A stretch of DNA of 64,000 bases from Castanea sativa. Its lineage: Eukaryota > Streptophyta > Magnoliopsida > Fagales > Fagaceae. Every line of letters begins with the position of its first letter. Positions within the stretch are counted from its first letter, which is position 1. The notes under the pieces are model-generated. The model worked only from the letters and a program-made list of their open reading frames with translations, did no database searches and was not told the DNA's origin. Location of the stretch: positions 8,273,945-8,337,944 of the forward strand of contig NC_134015.1 in NCBI RefSeq assembly GCF_040712315.1. The letters are read 5' to 3'. The position numbers and the translations under genes are program-made. Positions 44,501 through 55,813 of the stretch are shown here, piece after piece.

Positions 44501-47216
44501 AATTAGGTACCAAGGCTGGGATTCAATACCTTCAATTCTTTCACACCAAATGTCACATCTACTGGGTCTCCAGTGTGAGTATACTGCAAAAACTCTTCTG
44601 TAGGATCTATCCATAGTTGAGTGTGCAGTGATGAATCATTCTCTACAATTGAAAAGAGCAGCATTAGTATCTTGGTTATGAAAAATTTAGGGTAGAAAGA
44701 CTTATATGACAATTACCTTTGGTTGGATCTATATAACTTCTAAGTTCGACAGCTTTTCCTCCTATTTCATTTGCAGCGTCAGAAGGTAAGGAGGTCTGTT
44801 CTGTTGCGATGATAGTAATCTCCTGAAGAGAGGACTGAAAATTAACAAGCAATCTATTGAGATCACGAGGCCTCACTACAAAGTTACTTGGGAATTTTGT
44901 CCTATCAAGAGATAAATGTTGTATATCGGGTTCAACATTGCAAGTAATCCAATAGGTTTTCCTCATGCCTGCAAAATGTACAGTATGAAATTATTTCAAA
45001 TCAATGTTTGAATCAAATAACCTACTAAGAAGATTGCATAATAAGAAAGTTGCATGGCACAGTTATCTAGTAACATTTCCATAGCACAAGAGATCATAAA
45101 TCTAGAGCTTTCAAAAAGTTATCCTAAAATCCAAATTTAGATTAGTCTTATCGAATGAGAATAACTCATTCAAAAGCTACATGTTAAATGACTTGTGTAG
45201 GATCAACGTTTATTGGAGGTAGCCATTGGAGATCAGGCCAAATACCTGTATGGTATATTATTATCCACCTACCTACATCACACATATATTTAACTTGTCT
45301 GGACTGAATGATCATCATGGGCTCACAGCCTTAGCAATAATTTCGGATTTCTTCAAAATACCATTTGGCCAACTTATATATACTCCTTTTGTGATGTATG
45401 TTACAAAACAAGGAAGGGGATTTCTCTTACATTTTCCTTTCCCCTATGGAAGAATATTGTTTTCAGTCTCAAACAACATTTAATATGAGCCCATTTTTTT
45501 CTGCAAACTAAATAAGACCTGTTGATTGTAAGAAAATTCAATAGACAAGAACCATAAGATGGTACATTCAGCGACTCTATTTCTAATATATTACAGTCAT
45601 TCTAGCGAATGTGTTGGATAGTTATCTCACAATAAATTTTTATTCCCAAAGGATACCTGTAGAACACCATAAGATTATATCATTCCTAACCTTTCCCCGA
45701 TTGCTTTGCACATGGTAGAAATAAAACATTTTCCTTATCAAATAAAAGAATATTCCAGCTAATATGACAATGACCACTATCATCGATGTTTAAGCACCAA
45801 TCAATCTCGCCCCCATCTATTGGGTCTGCATCACCCTATCCCTAATAAGTCCATAGGATAGGCAAAACACAAGATATGTGAGAAAGTACTTTACCACTAT
45901 AGCATTCTAACGCCCATTGCACTTTTGATGCATCAGGATCAGGCAACTTCACACTCAAATTATCAATACTTGCAATAGGTGTCCTAAGAAGAGAACAAAT
46001 GGCCTGAAGATGCCAAGTCAGCAAGACTGATAAGTTGAAAAATCCCATTACAGTATCTAACATGGTTAAAGAAACGACCTTACCTTCAAAAGCACACTGC
46101 ATTGGACTTGGTTACCAGAAACTGTATAGACATCAAAGAAATCAGGCTTAAATGTAATGGACTGATAAGCTGACCGCGATGAATTGAGAGTGTGAAAAGC
46201 GAGCTGCAGGCAGAAAATCGTAACTAAACAAATCAACTCAATTACTTAACACATGAATACGCGATAAGGTACTTACAAATTATTAACTCATTTGTTACCC
46301 ATCCTTATTTGCAGTCTATTCCATATAGGTTGAAGAAAACCAAAAGGGCAGTCCTAATTCTGCTAAAGTTTGATATAGTTGATGGAGATATTTCAGAAGA
46401 AAATCAAACAAAACAAAACAAAAATTTCTAACCTCTTCTCTTAACTTAAACTTCATAAAACAAAAACCTCAAGCCCTCCATTCAGTAGTGAAATACTACT
46501 ACATAGCATGTTTGAAGAAAATATCTTGAATTTTCAGAAACCAAAAAAAAAAAAATTAAGTCTAGGCTTCAGAGCTTGAATTCTTTTGAATATCTTTCTT
46601 TTCCTACCAATTTCTTGCCAACCAAACAGAGCTCCACTTGTGAATTTCTCACTCATCCAGCATAATTCATATAAATCAAGCCAAACATAACTCCGCACAC
46701 CCTATTCCAAAACTAATTAAATATTATTCTATGAAAGCCTATGTATGCCCTTTACTTTTCCTTCATTTTCATACCTTCCAAACACAGTACGGTTCCCACT
46801 CACTGATTTTCTCACCCATCAAAGCATGATTCATATAAATCAAACCAAACACAAATTCCTCAGACCCAATTACATAAATAACATATAATTTCGATATAAA
46901 CCCCATTTATACGCTCTTCTAAAACCCTAATTAAAATACACCAAATCCCTAATAACGAGTTACCAAACCAACATGAACACAGAGTAAACTATATGAGCCA
47001 TTAAATAAAAAAGTATAAATAAGCTGATAATTATTAAATCAAACTAAAATTGGATTAGATTTAAACAAATTAATTATAATTTTAGTTATTTATTCAATAT
47101 ATATAATATACCTGAGAAGGAGAGGCTTGAATTGCAAGCTCGTTGCCTACACGTGCGAGGCACGTGATGCACCGAGCAAAGGTCTTGATTGCATTCCCGC
47201 TCAGACTCATTTCCAT
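41544..47216 (-). CDS. RAD9: Cell-cycle checkpoint clamp subunit RAD9 (multi-exon)
   Basis: RAD9 forms the 9-1-1 ring with RAD1 and HUS1 that is loaded on damaged DNA in the nucleus. The exons I can place are 47216-47112 (MEMSLSGNAIKTFARC), 46203-46084 (LAFHTLNSSRSAYQSITF), 46003-45895, 44968-44717 (MRKTYWITCNVEPDIQ), 44642-44530 (ENDSSLHTQLWIDPTEEF), 44171-44107 (AFLSFCEGCEVDIQLYFEKA), 43335-43088, 43009-42804, a short exon ending at 41758, and 41668-41544. All joins use GT-AG and phases agree for the first eight. The short exon's acceptor is uncertain: 41798 gives a nicer peptide but the wrong phase, while starting at GATCATG (41779) keeps frame. The tail has an Asp run from a CAT-type repeat and ends VQSTPPYYEEH. 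Predicted length is about 454 residues, close to plant RAD9. Exon fragments recur at 26.6-28.8 kb and 54.8-55.8 kb. Confidence 0.93.
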
Positions 47217-47221
47217 TTTCG

Positions 47222-47269
47222 TCTCTCTCTCTCTCTCTGAACTCTGAACTCTGAACTCTGAACTCTGAA
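47222..47269. repeat. CT microsatellite and 7-bp TGAACTC repeat in the RAD9 leader
   Basis: On the plus strand a CT run is followed by four copies of TGAACTC (from 47238). This lies just upstream of the RAD9 start codon, so it is GAGTTCA/GA-rich in the 5' UTR. Confidence 0.9.
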
Positions 47270-47292
47270 GTGAGAGAGAGAAGGCGCGCTCT

Positions 47293-47300
47293 GGCGGGAA
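47293..47300 (-). promoter_or_regulatory. E2F-like site upstream of RAD9
   Basis: The minus strand reads TTCCCGCC, 77 bp upstream of the RAD9 ATG, close to the E2F consensus TTTCCCGCC. A GCGCGCC word lies 7 bp further toward the gene. S-phase genes often carry such sites; function here is inferred. Confidence 0.5.
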
Positions 47301-47337
47301 GGGAGAAATGAATTTGTAGTGGGCTTGAATTGGGGCC

Positions 47338-47349
47338 GTCCACGTGGAC
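47338..47349. promoter_or_regulatory. G-box palindrome upstream of RAD9
   Basis: GTCCACGTGGAC is a perfect 12-bp palindrome around the CACGTG core, about 122 bp upstream of the RAD9 ATG, and is a candidate bZIP/bHLH binding site. GGCCC/GGGC-type words next to it resemble plant site II elements. Confidence 0.5.
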
Positions 47350-48245
47350 TGTTATTCACAACTTTTTTGCCGTTGTTCCAAGTTCCCACTGTGAGCAGTA
47401 GGGTAACAAATTTAGACATGGAAAGCGGGTCAGAATTTGCTGACCCGAACCTAAAATACTTGACCTAAACTTGAATTTTTTGACTCGAAGCAAAAATAGG
47501 GTGACTCATAATTTAACCTGATTTTGTTGTGGGTCAATCTGACCCGACTTGGATAACCCATGACTTGGCCCGCTAAACAAAATATTTAGGCTACATCTTG
47601 AATGCTAAGTACATAAAGCACAAAGTATATTAGGCTATAGCCAATTGATCACATATTCGTAGACAACCCATTTATTAAAAAAAAAAAAAATTATGCCAAT
47701 TCTCATGCGATTTGACTAGACGCTTACTACATTAACACTACTAACATAGTAACACCTACACTACTTTATGAGTTATTGAGTTAAGATATAGGGTCCATTT
47801 GTGAATAACTTGTTTAGTTGAAATTGAAAATTTTTTACTGAAAATATTGTAGATAAAACTAAAAGTTAGTTAAAATAATACAGTAGAACCTATGAATAGC
47901 ATAAAAAATAAGCTAAATAGTAAAATAAGATGTCCAATATAAGTTATCCCAAACACAACCTTAAGACAAAACTCAAGTTTATTTGTTTTTTGAGAATTTG
48001 ACAAAACTAAAAAAATATGTGACAAAACAAAACTGTCTGCTCTTGTAGCTGTTAAGCTGTAGTCCACAAACCACTAATCAACAAACGTAAAGAATGACAT
48101 TATTAGTGTTGTAAACTTAAAATATATACTTTTTGGTGCTTCTTAAGATTTATCTCTTTTTAAATTTGTAAATTTGTAATTACATGTATTTTGGTAGTGA
48201 GTTATTAACATTGAAGATTTTTTCCATCATGAATTTATGACTATA
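47350..48245. other. Intergenic DNA with a MITE-like element
   Basis: No gene is seen. 47791-47960 begins GGGTCCATTTGTGAATAAC and ends CCCAAACACAACC before TTA. Its inner words (GAAATTGAAAATTTTTTACTG, one-base variant, then AAAAGTTAGTTAAAATAATAC) match a block inside each unit of the array at 56865-61928, so it is one dispersed member of that MITE-like family. Confidence 0.5.
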
Positions 48246-48378
48246 AAGATTTTTTTTTATACAAGATAGAATTTTACTTTAGCCTAATCTAAGTGTATAT
48301 GTGTGTGAAGCTCCTTCCTAAAAACTTGAATCTTAACCCTTGTCCCACACCAGCACTTATACTTAGTTATACTCAAAA
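48246..48378 (-). mobile_element. tRNA-derived SINE, copy 2 (5'-truncated)
   Basis: The minus-strand sequence matches the SINEs at 38113 and 62077 from the B-box region (AAGATTCAAGTTTTTAGGAA) through GAAGCTTCACACA-like, ATATACACTTAGATTAGGCT and a TTGTATAAAAAA tail, but the A-box end is lost or diverged. No clear target duplication. Confidence 0.7.
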
Positions 48379-50261
48379 CTGTTAGAATTAGAAGAATATT
48401 AACAAGTGGCATTAAGTACAATTCATTTTTTTAATTGATTTTATTCATTCTCTCTAAAAAGGTTGCATTGATTTGTTTTTGTAAAAAAAAAAAAATGTTT
48501 TAAAAATACAAGTCAACCAGACCTGACCCACAACCCAATTGACTCGTTTAAAAATAACTTGTAGGCCCGTTTGATCCACAGACCCAATTGACTTGACCCC
48601 GACCCGACCCGACCCGACCGTTTTGTCATGTCTAGTAGGAATGATAGATCTATTTGACAACCCACTCAGTCTGCCCTATCGTTGGAAGTTCCAGAATTTG
48701 TGATCCTTGATTTTTTGTGATCACAAATTATTTCAAAAATTGAGTGGGCCAGTTGAGACAAGAATTTGTGAAATAATTGAGTGGGCTAGTCTGCTCCAGT
48801 TAGCTTGTTTTTGGCCAAAAAGTCACTACTTTGCAAGTCTCACTCCTTGGGTTTTGCTATAGAAATTTTAGCCCAAAAAAAAATCAGCTTATTTTATTTT
48901 CTTTTAGCTTTTATCTAAGACAATTTCAGTAAAAATTTAGATAAATTGTTTTTAAATGGACACCTATGTCCGTTTAGCATTAGATTATAAGCTAGTTTAT
49001 TTACTTTTAGCTTTTATGTACTTTTTTTTTTTTTTCATTTTTAAACTTCACTTTTAAACTTTTTTTTTTTTTTTAAGTTCAAGTATACTTGAGCATGCTC
49101 CAGCAAAATACTTTCAATAAAAAAACTAAATAAATTGTTACCATTAGTGGAAGCTTGAGTTTCATGGAGAATTCTTGGTTAACTTGTAATATAATTGAAG
49201 TTAATTTCCTAAATATTTTAACATACAATAAGTATTATACATAATTACTTATACAAAAGGCATAATATAATTCTTAAAAAATGTTTTAAAAGTGCACTAC
49301 GCATCACACCATGAATCGACTAGTTGAAAACAAGGACAAAATTAAGACATTTATGCCTTCAACCATGTTTGTCGAAATAATTCTAAGAGAAAATCCACTT
49401 GCAAATTGATTTTGAAAGATTAAATTCTTCTCGCCTGTGCCTAAAATATTTTGATAAAAACATGAATTTGTTCAAAGTCTAGACTAGAGGTTCCTTTATT
49501 TTTAACTTTTGTTTATTTTCTTAAACTCCCAACAAAGAGTTTGTTACTATAAACATTTCGTTTTTAATAATTTGATTTACAATAAATGAAGAAGGAGGTT
49601 TGAATCTTAAATAACTCCGTTTGAAATACTTGGAGATATTAGTTGACCTATACAAAACTCTTGGCTTTAATATAAGTTATTTAATATGCCTTTTTACTCC
49701 TTATGTTTACTATTAGAATACAAATATTCTGTCATACTTTTTATAGTCCACTTTTTTTTAGAAGGATTATATTCCACTTTATACTTCCGCAATAATGAAT
49801 TAATATTATATTAAGTAATTTAATTCTCATAGTGGAGATAAAATATAAAACTAAAGTGCGACTAATAATAGAAATAAACCATGTGGATTGCATTAGTCTC
49901 TTAATGGAGACATTATTCACATAAAAATGACAAAAAAGAAAGACTACAAGGATTCCATTGGATTGTTAACCGTACCACCAAAAGCGTTTGGTTGATTACT
50001 AGCTAAAATCAGATAATGCAAATCAAAGTTCGACACCTAGTTATCCCTAGTTTGGTTCGACTAGCTACTTATTTCAATTCTGAATCGATAGCATTGACAT
50101 TGGAGACGATCGACTTGACTTTCTAGAGAACTTACCACTTTCCCATTTTCCATAATGCAAAAGATTGGGTTCACTATAGACCACTGTAATTGTTGGTTCG
50201 GTAGCCATGCACTTGGGTATCCAATTTGCACAGATCAAAACTTCAATTCATTATTCATGTC
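48379..50261. other. Non-coding DNA upstream of the first RLP
   Basis: No gene is seen. It has short GACCC tandem words (about 48597-48618), poly-T runs near 49021-49074 and AT-rich DNA. The last 250 bp or so resemble the region upstream of the second RLP (62560-62800). Confidence 0.4.
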
Positions 50262-50268
50262 TATATAA
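50262..50268 (+). promoter_or_regulatory. TATA box of the first RLP
   Basis: TATATAA in ATGTCTATATAAGCAAT, 64 bp before the ATG. The same 17-base context occurs before the second RLP at 62711, so it is conserved between paralogues. Confidence 0.65.
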
Positions 50269-50331
50269 GCAATATAGTTTCACTCCCTTTCATACTTAAG
50301 AGTTCTTCATTGTTAAAGATAATACATTAAT

Positions 50332-53300
50332 ATGGCGTCATTCTTGTGTTACTTGATGTCCATACGCTTGCTATTTTTAATTCCACTGTTGCATGCTATT
50401 GCCACTAACTGTTTTGCTTCTAGGCAGCCAGTACTCTGCCATGATGATGAGAGCTCTGCCTTGTTGCAATTCAAACAAAGCTTTCATTGGAACCTGAATT
50501 CTTGCTTTGATCCTTCTGATTATCCTCCTAAGATTTCATCTTGGAAAGTGGAAGGGGTAGACACAGATTGCTGCTCATGGGATGGTGTGGAGTGCAACGA
50601 GGAGACTGGTCATGTGATTGGCCTTGACCTCAGTAGCAGCTGTCTCTATGGTTCTGTGCTCTCCAACAGCAGCCTCTTCAGCCTTGTTCATCTTCGAAGG
50701 CTTAATCTTGCTTATAACCACTTCAATTCCTCTCAGATCCCATCTGGTTTCAGCCGTCTTTCTGGGCTGACATATCTCAATCTCTCCGCTTCATCGTTTT
50801 CTGGCCAAATTCCCTTAAATATTTCAGAGCTTTCCAAGTTGACATCCCTTGATCTGTCATATAATTTTATGCTACATCTCAGAAGTCTACAAGGTTTAGT
50901 TCAAAACTTAACCAGGCTAAAAGATCTAAGTCTCAGGTACGTTCAGATATCATCTCCAGTGCCAGAAATCTTAGGGAATTTATCTTGTTTGAGGACACTT
51001 TATTTGACTGGTTGCGGATTGCATGGAGAATTCCCTCCCGGAATTTTCAAGCTACCGAATCTACAGGATCTGAGGGTGGTTGACAATCCAGATCTCATGG
51101 GCTATTTGCCTGAATTTCACTCAAGCAGCCCCCTTAAAATTTTATCACTTGCTGGTACTAGTTTCTCGGGAAAACTGCCAGATTCAATTGGAAACCTTAA
51201 TTCCTTGAATGCACTATGGACTGGGAAATGTAATTTCTCAGGTCACATTCCATCTTCACTAGGTAACCTTACTCAACTCATTTATTTGAATCTTTCTAGA
51301 AACTCTTTTGTGGGCCAAATACCTTCATCGTTATCAAACCTTATTTCGTTGAATTATTTAGACTTTGATTCCTGTCAATTATCAGGGTCAATTCTACCTT
51401 CATTTGGTAACCTTACACAACTTAAATTTCTAAGTCTCTACCAAAGCTTTATTAGAAGCTCAAACCCTTCTTCCTTGTCCTGGCTTGGGAAGTTGACCAA
51501 ACTTACTTTTTTAAATCTTTATGGAATCAATTTAACAATGGAGATTCCATCATCCTTTGCAAATCTAACCCAACTTAGTGATTTGAACATGGGCAGTACT
51601 CAATTAATGGGTCGTATCCCTTCTTGGCTTGCCAACTTGACTCAGTTAACTAACTTACAGCTTCCGTTTAATAAATTACAAGGCTCAATTCCAATCTCAA
51701 TTTTTTATCTCAAGAAACTTGAACACCTCAACCTTTACTCCAACCACTTGAGTGGCACAGTGACTCTGGAAATGTTTATTAACCTCAAATTTTTAACCAC
51801 ACTACTTCTATCAATGAACAAAATATCATTCCTCACCAAAACCAGTACCAATGCAACACAAAATAAATTTGAGGTTTTAGGATTGGCTTCATGCAACTTG
51901 AGACATTTCCCAAATTTCTTACGCAAACAAGACCGGTTACAATGGCTAGACCTATCCCACAACAATATTCAAGGCCAAATACCCAAATGGGTATGGAACA
52001 CAAGTAAAGAAACTTTGCTGATTGTGAACTTCTCTCACAACTTTTTAACAGGCTTTGACCAGCATATGGACAATTTTCCATGGTCTCAACTACAGATTTT
52101 GGACCTGAGGTCCAATATGCTACAAGCATTACCCCAAATTCCACCACCATCCACCGTGGTTTACTTAGTCGCTGACAACATGCTCCAAGGAGAAGTTTCA
52201 CCATTGATCTGCAAACTTAGTTCTCTTCATTCCCTTGATTTGTCCAATAACAAATTCAGGGGCACACTTCCACACTGTTTGAGCAGTTTTAGCAACTCTT
52301 TGAGCATATTGAATCTTCAAGGCAACAACTTTCATGGCACGATTCCTCAACTATGTGCAAAGGGAAGTAGAATGAAGATAATTGACATGAGCCAAAATCA
52401 ATTTGAGGGGCTTCTACCAAGATCATTATCAAATTGCAAAACGCTAGAGATTCTAAATCTTGGAAGCAATCAGCTCAATGATGTTTTTCCCTCTTGGTTG
52501 GGTACACTTTCGGAACTCAGGGTACTCATTCTTCGACGTAATGGACTTTATGGTGTGGTGGGTAGTCCTACAACCATCTTTGCATCTCCCAATTTGCACA
52601 TTCTTGATCTTTCCTCAAATAAATTTACAGGTAAGTTGCCATTTGAATATTTTCAAAGTTGGAAGTATATGAAGAAAATTAATGCAGATAACTTCACATA
52701 TATGCTAGAATTTACAAGTATTCAATCATGTGGTTTTACTGTGTACCAATATTACCCTTACTCGATGACAATAACAAGCAAAGGCAGGGAAATGATGTAT
52801 TCAAAGATCATAGAAGTCTTCGCAGATATTGATCTTTCAAGCAACAAATTCAGTGGAAAGGTTTCAGAATTTATTGGGAATCTAAATAGCCTCCAATTGC
52901 TCAACCTTTCCAACAACAACCTCACTGGTCATATCCCACTGTCACTAGGAGACTTGACAACACTTGAGTCGCTTGACCTTTCTCAAAACAAGCTCTCGGG
53001 ACGAATACCTTGGCAATTAACGCAACTCACTTTCCTCGAATCATTTAATGTCTCACATAACCAACTCACAGGGCTTATACCTCATGGTAATCAATTTGAT
53101 ACATTTGAGAATAGTTCGTTTGCCGGAAATTTAGGATTATGTGGAAATCCATTATCAAAGAAGTGTGAAAATCATGAGCAAGCGCCTCTACCCTCTTCAG
53201 GTATCAAAGAAGTTCAAGACTCTTGGTTTCACATTGAATTTGATTGGAAAATAATCCTCCTGGGATATGTTAGTGGCCTCATAATCGGGGTGGTTGTTGG

Positions 53301-53346
53301 AAACGTTGTGACTGAGAAGATGCAATGTTGGTTTGTAAGAACTTGA
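50332..53346 (+). CDS. Receptor-like protein, Cf-9/RLP type, intact
   Basis: Single-exon gene of 1004 residues with the full plant RLP plan. Residues 1-30 are a signal peptide (LLFLIPLLHAIATNCFAS). An LRR N-terminal cap follows (LCHDDESSALLQFKQSF, then DTDCCSWDGVECNEETGHV). Extracellular LxxLxxLxLxxNxLxGxIPxx repeats run from about residue 95 to 940, with an island near 775-830 (ending MTITSKGREMMYSKIIEVF). The last repeats are LSNNNLTGHIPLSLGDL and FNVSHNQLTGLIPHGNQF, followed by SSFAGNLGLCGNPL and an acidic juxtamembrane stretch. One membrane helix (about 974-993, with a GVVVG motif) is followed by an 11-residue tail. There is no kinase domain; such proteins signal with SOBIR1-type kinases. 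Many N-glycosylation sites are present. It is probably an immune receptor of unknown ligand; developmental RLP roles are less likely given the tandem paralogue. The start is fixed by the signal peptide and a TATA box 64 bp upstream. Confidence 0.96.
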   Translation: MASFLCYLMSIRLLFLIPLLHAIATNCFASRQPVLCHDDESSALLQFKQSFHWNLNSCFDPSDYPPKISSWKVEGVDTDCCSWDGVECNEETGHVIGLDLSSSCLYGSVLSNSSLFSLVHLRRLNLAYNHFNSSQIPSGFSRLSGLTYLNLSASSFSGQIPLNISELSKLTSLDLSYNFMLHLRSLQGLVQNLTRLKDLSLRYVQISSPVPEILGNLSCLRTLYLTGCGLHGEFPPGIFKLPNLQDLRVVDNPDLMGYLPEFHSSSPLKILSLAGTSFSGKLPDSIGNLNSLNALWTGKCNFSGHIPSSLGNLTQLIYLNLSRNSFVGQIPSSLSNLISLNYLDFDSCQLSGSILPSFGNLTQLKFLSLYQSFIRSSNPSSLSWLGKLTKLTFLNLYGINLTMEIPSSFANLTQLSDLNMGSTQLMGRIPSWLANLTQLTNLQLPFNKLQGSIPISIFYLKKLEHLNLYSNHLSGTVTLEMFINLKFLTTLLLSMNKISFLTKTSTNATQNKFEVLGLASCNLRHFPNFLRKQDRLQWLDLSHNNIQGQIPKWVWNTSKETLLIVNFSHNFLTGFDQHMDNFPWSQLQILDLRSNMLQALPQIPPPSTVVYLVADNMLQGEVSPLICKLSSLHSLDLSNNKFRGTLPHCLSSFSNSLSILNLQGNNFHGTIPQLCAKGSRMKIIDMSQNQFEGLLPRSLSNCKTLEILNLGSNQLNDVFPSWLGTLSELRVLILRRNGLYGVVGSPTTIFASPNLHILDLSSNKFTGKLPFEYFQSWKYMKKINADNFTYMLEFTSIQSCGFTVYQYYPYSMTITSKGREMMYSKIIEVFADIDLSSNKFSGKVSEFIGNLNSLQLLNLSNNNLTGHIPLSLGDLTTLESLDLSQNKLSGRIPWQLTQLTFLESFNVSHNQLTGLIPHGNQFDTFENSSFAGNLGLCGNPLSKKCENHEQAPLPSSGIKEVQDSWFHIEFDWKIILLGYVSGLIIGVVVGNVVTEKMQCWFVRT

Positions 53347-54225
53347 AGAAGGCAACTTAAAAGGTGAAGGCATTCATATGGGTTTGAATCTGTCATGATG
53401 TGCTTCAAAGAATTTGATCTCTGTATTTGCATGTAGCACTTTTGTTACTTTCTACCTTTCATTTTTCTTGAGTTTGCTTGTCCTCTTTTCTTGTGCATAT
53501 AACTTTTTGTCTTTCACTTTTCACTTGTCATTTGTTTTCTTTTTTCTTGTTGTAAAGACGTTGTTACCACCGTATCTCCCACTTTCTTAAGAATATTTCT
53601 TTTACCAATTAAAATCGTTTCCAAGCACAAAGATCTAATTAGAAACATTGATTAGGGTCGTTTGCCTCAATTTCTTGTGAAATCCCGTGAGCCGCACACA
53701 TTGGTAGAACTTACAAACTGCCAGTGTCTCACAGCATACACTTGATATACATGAGACCCTCCTAAGTTAGGTTTCCTCATAGGCTTTGTAAATGGGCCTG
53801 AAGGTGTAATTTTAATGGGTTAGTCCTCCCTAATTGCCTCTCCCTATATAAATCATAACTCTTGTTTGGATGAAAATCACATAATAGTGAGCGAATCATT
53901 GTTTGGGTTGTGAAACGAAAACGAAAAAAAATAAGTGGCGAGATAGTCTTACTTTGTATCTTTTAGGCTAATTCATTTAAGTAGTAATCATTGCTTATCC
54001 TTTATCATGTCTTCCTTGGGTGGATTTCTTACGGTGGTGAACTAATTAGAATGGAAGATTCCGGGGAGCTTTTAGGCAAAATGTAATGGAATTAATAACA
54101 ATGGTAAAATCAAGAAAAATTAATATTTTAATAAAATGTAATATAAAATAGATAATATGATGTGAGGTGTTTTGAAAAGTAAATATACTAAATAGACAAG
54201 AAAATTTGCAAGAGCAAATTCTAGA
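53347..54225. other. 3' flank of the first RLP
   Basis: No gene is seen: RLP 3' UTR, then AT-rich DNA up to a foldback element. Confidence 0.4.
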
Positions 54226-54617
54226 GAAACTGGGCTTTTGCCCTTTTTTTTTTTTAATATCCAGCATTTTGCCCATTTTTCAAACTATTTAGAGAAATAT
54301 CCCTGTTTTGAAACTTGATTTTCTAAAAATCAAGTTCCAATTTAAAGCTCAATTTTTGGACAATTGAGTTATAGCAAATTGAAAAAAAAAAATTGTGGAA
54401 TATGGAACTTGAGTTCCATTCAAGGAACTCCAGTTCCAAATTTTTTTTTCCTAAGTCCAATTCCGTTATAACTCAATTGTCCAAAAATCGAGTTTTACAT
54501 TTGAAACTCGATTTTTAGAAAATCGAGTTTCAAAATAGGGACATTTTCCTAAATAGTTTGAAAAATAAGGCAAAATGCTGAATTTTTTTTTGAAAATGGT
54601 AAAACCCCATTTTGGCC
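54226..54617. mobile_element. Small foldback (long-TIR) element, about 390 bp
   Basis: The two halves are inverted copies around a centre near 54420 (GGAACTTGAGTTCC). Left CAGCATTTTGCCCATTTTTC mirrors right GAAAAATAAGGCAAAATGCTG; AAACTTGATTTTCTAAAAATC mirrors GATTTTTAGAAAATCGAGTTT with one or two changes. It has the same architecture (AAxCTCGA-type words in self-complementary modules) as the MULE arms at 14.3 and 17.3 kb, so it is probably a MULE-derived MITE. I could not find a convincing target duplication, so the ends are approximate. Confidence 0.7.
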
Positions 54618-54627
54618 AGCAATTTAG

Positions 54628-54843
54628 GGTCCGTTTGGATACAGCTGAAAACTGAAAACTAAAAATACTACAGCAAAATAATTTTTAAATGTATGAATAA
54701 TACTGCGGGACCTATTTTTAATAAAAAATTTTCTGAAAAAGTGTGCACATGGTACGCGCATAGGCATTTGTCTCCTACAGCAAAAAAAAAAAAAAAAAAT
54801 AACAAACAAACAAACAAAGAAGGAAAGCGCTGAACACGGACGC
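54628..54843. mobile_element. PIF/Harbinger-like MITE (216 bp)
   Basis: It starts GGGTCCGTTTGGATACAGC and ends GCTGAACACGGACGC, imperfect inverted ends, with TTA on both sides (54625-54627 and 54844-54846). A poly-A run lies near the right end. It separates the foldback element from the RAD9 fragment. Confidence 0.75.
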
Positions 54844-55813
54844 TTACATATATTTAGCTTCTCTGGTCTGAATGATCATCATGGGTTCATGGCCTCAGCA
54901 ATAATTTTGGATTTTCTTCAAAATACCATTTGGCCAACTTACATATACTCCTTTTGTGATGAATGTTACAAAACAAAGAAGGGGATTTCTCTTACGTTTT
55001 CCTATCCCCTATGGAAGAATATTGTTTTCAGTATGAAATAACATTTAGTACGAGCCCATCTTTTTTTCTGCAAACTAAATAAGACCTGTTGATTGTAGAA
55101 ATGTTCTAGAAGACATATAGATGGTACATTCAGCTACTCTATTTTTGATGTATTACAGTCATTCTAGAGACAGTGTTGGATACATCTCACAATAAATTTT
55201 TATTCTCAAAGGATATCTGTAGAATACCATAAGATTATTTCATTCCTAACCTTTACCTGATTGCATTGCACATGGTAGAAATAAAACATATTCCTTATCA
55301 AATAAAATAATATTCCAGCAAATATGACAATTACCACTATCATCGATGTCTAAGCACTAATCAATCTTACCATTCTACCCCAATCTATTGGGTCTGCATC
55401 ACCCTATCCCTAACAAGTCCATAGGATTAGAAAAACACAAGATATGTGAGAAAGTACTTTACCACTATAGCATTCCAATGCCCATTGCACTTTCGATGCA
55501 TCAGGATCAGGCAACTTCACGCATAAATTATCAATACTTGCAAAGGTGTCCTAAGAAGAGAACAAATGGCCTGAAGATGTCAAGTCAGCAAGACTGATAA
55601 GTTGAAAAATCCCATTACAATATCTAACATGGTTAAAGAAACCACCTTACCTTCAAAAGCACACTACATTGGACTTGGTTGCCAAAAACTGTATAGACAT
55701 CAAAGAAATCGGGCTTAAATGTAATGGACTGATAAGCTGACCGCGATGAATTGAGGGTGTGAAAAGCAAGCTGCAGGCAAAAAATTAGTAAATAAACAAA
55801 TCAACTCAATTAC
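54844..55813 (-). pseudogene. RAD9 fragment (introns plus exons 3 and 2)
   Basis: About 970 bp closely match 45278-46247 of the intact RAD9 gene, same orientation. The copy begins in intron 3 right at the MITE edge and ends abruptly in intron 1 (ATCAACTCAATTACTT). Exon 3 lies at about 55487-55570 and exon 2 at about 55650-55770, so splice sites are largely kept. Exon 3 has lost a base (GCAAAGGTGTCC where the gene has GCAATAGGTGTCC) and is frameshifted. Intron sequence is included, so it was copied from DNA, not from mRNA. It is closer to RAD9 than the remnant at 26.6-28.8 kb, hence a later event. Confidence 0.9.

Noticed and set aside
51735..52204. Antisense open frames inside the first RLP
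   Set aside because: Shadows of the LRR coding sequence; the plus-strand gene explains the region fully.
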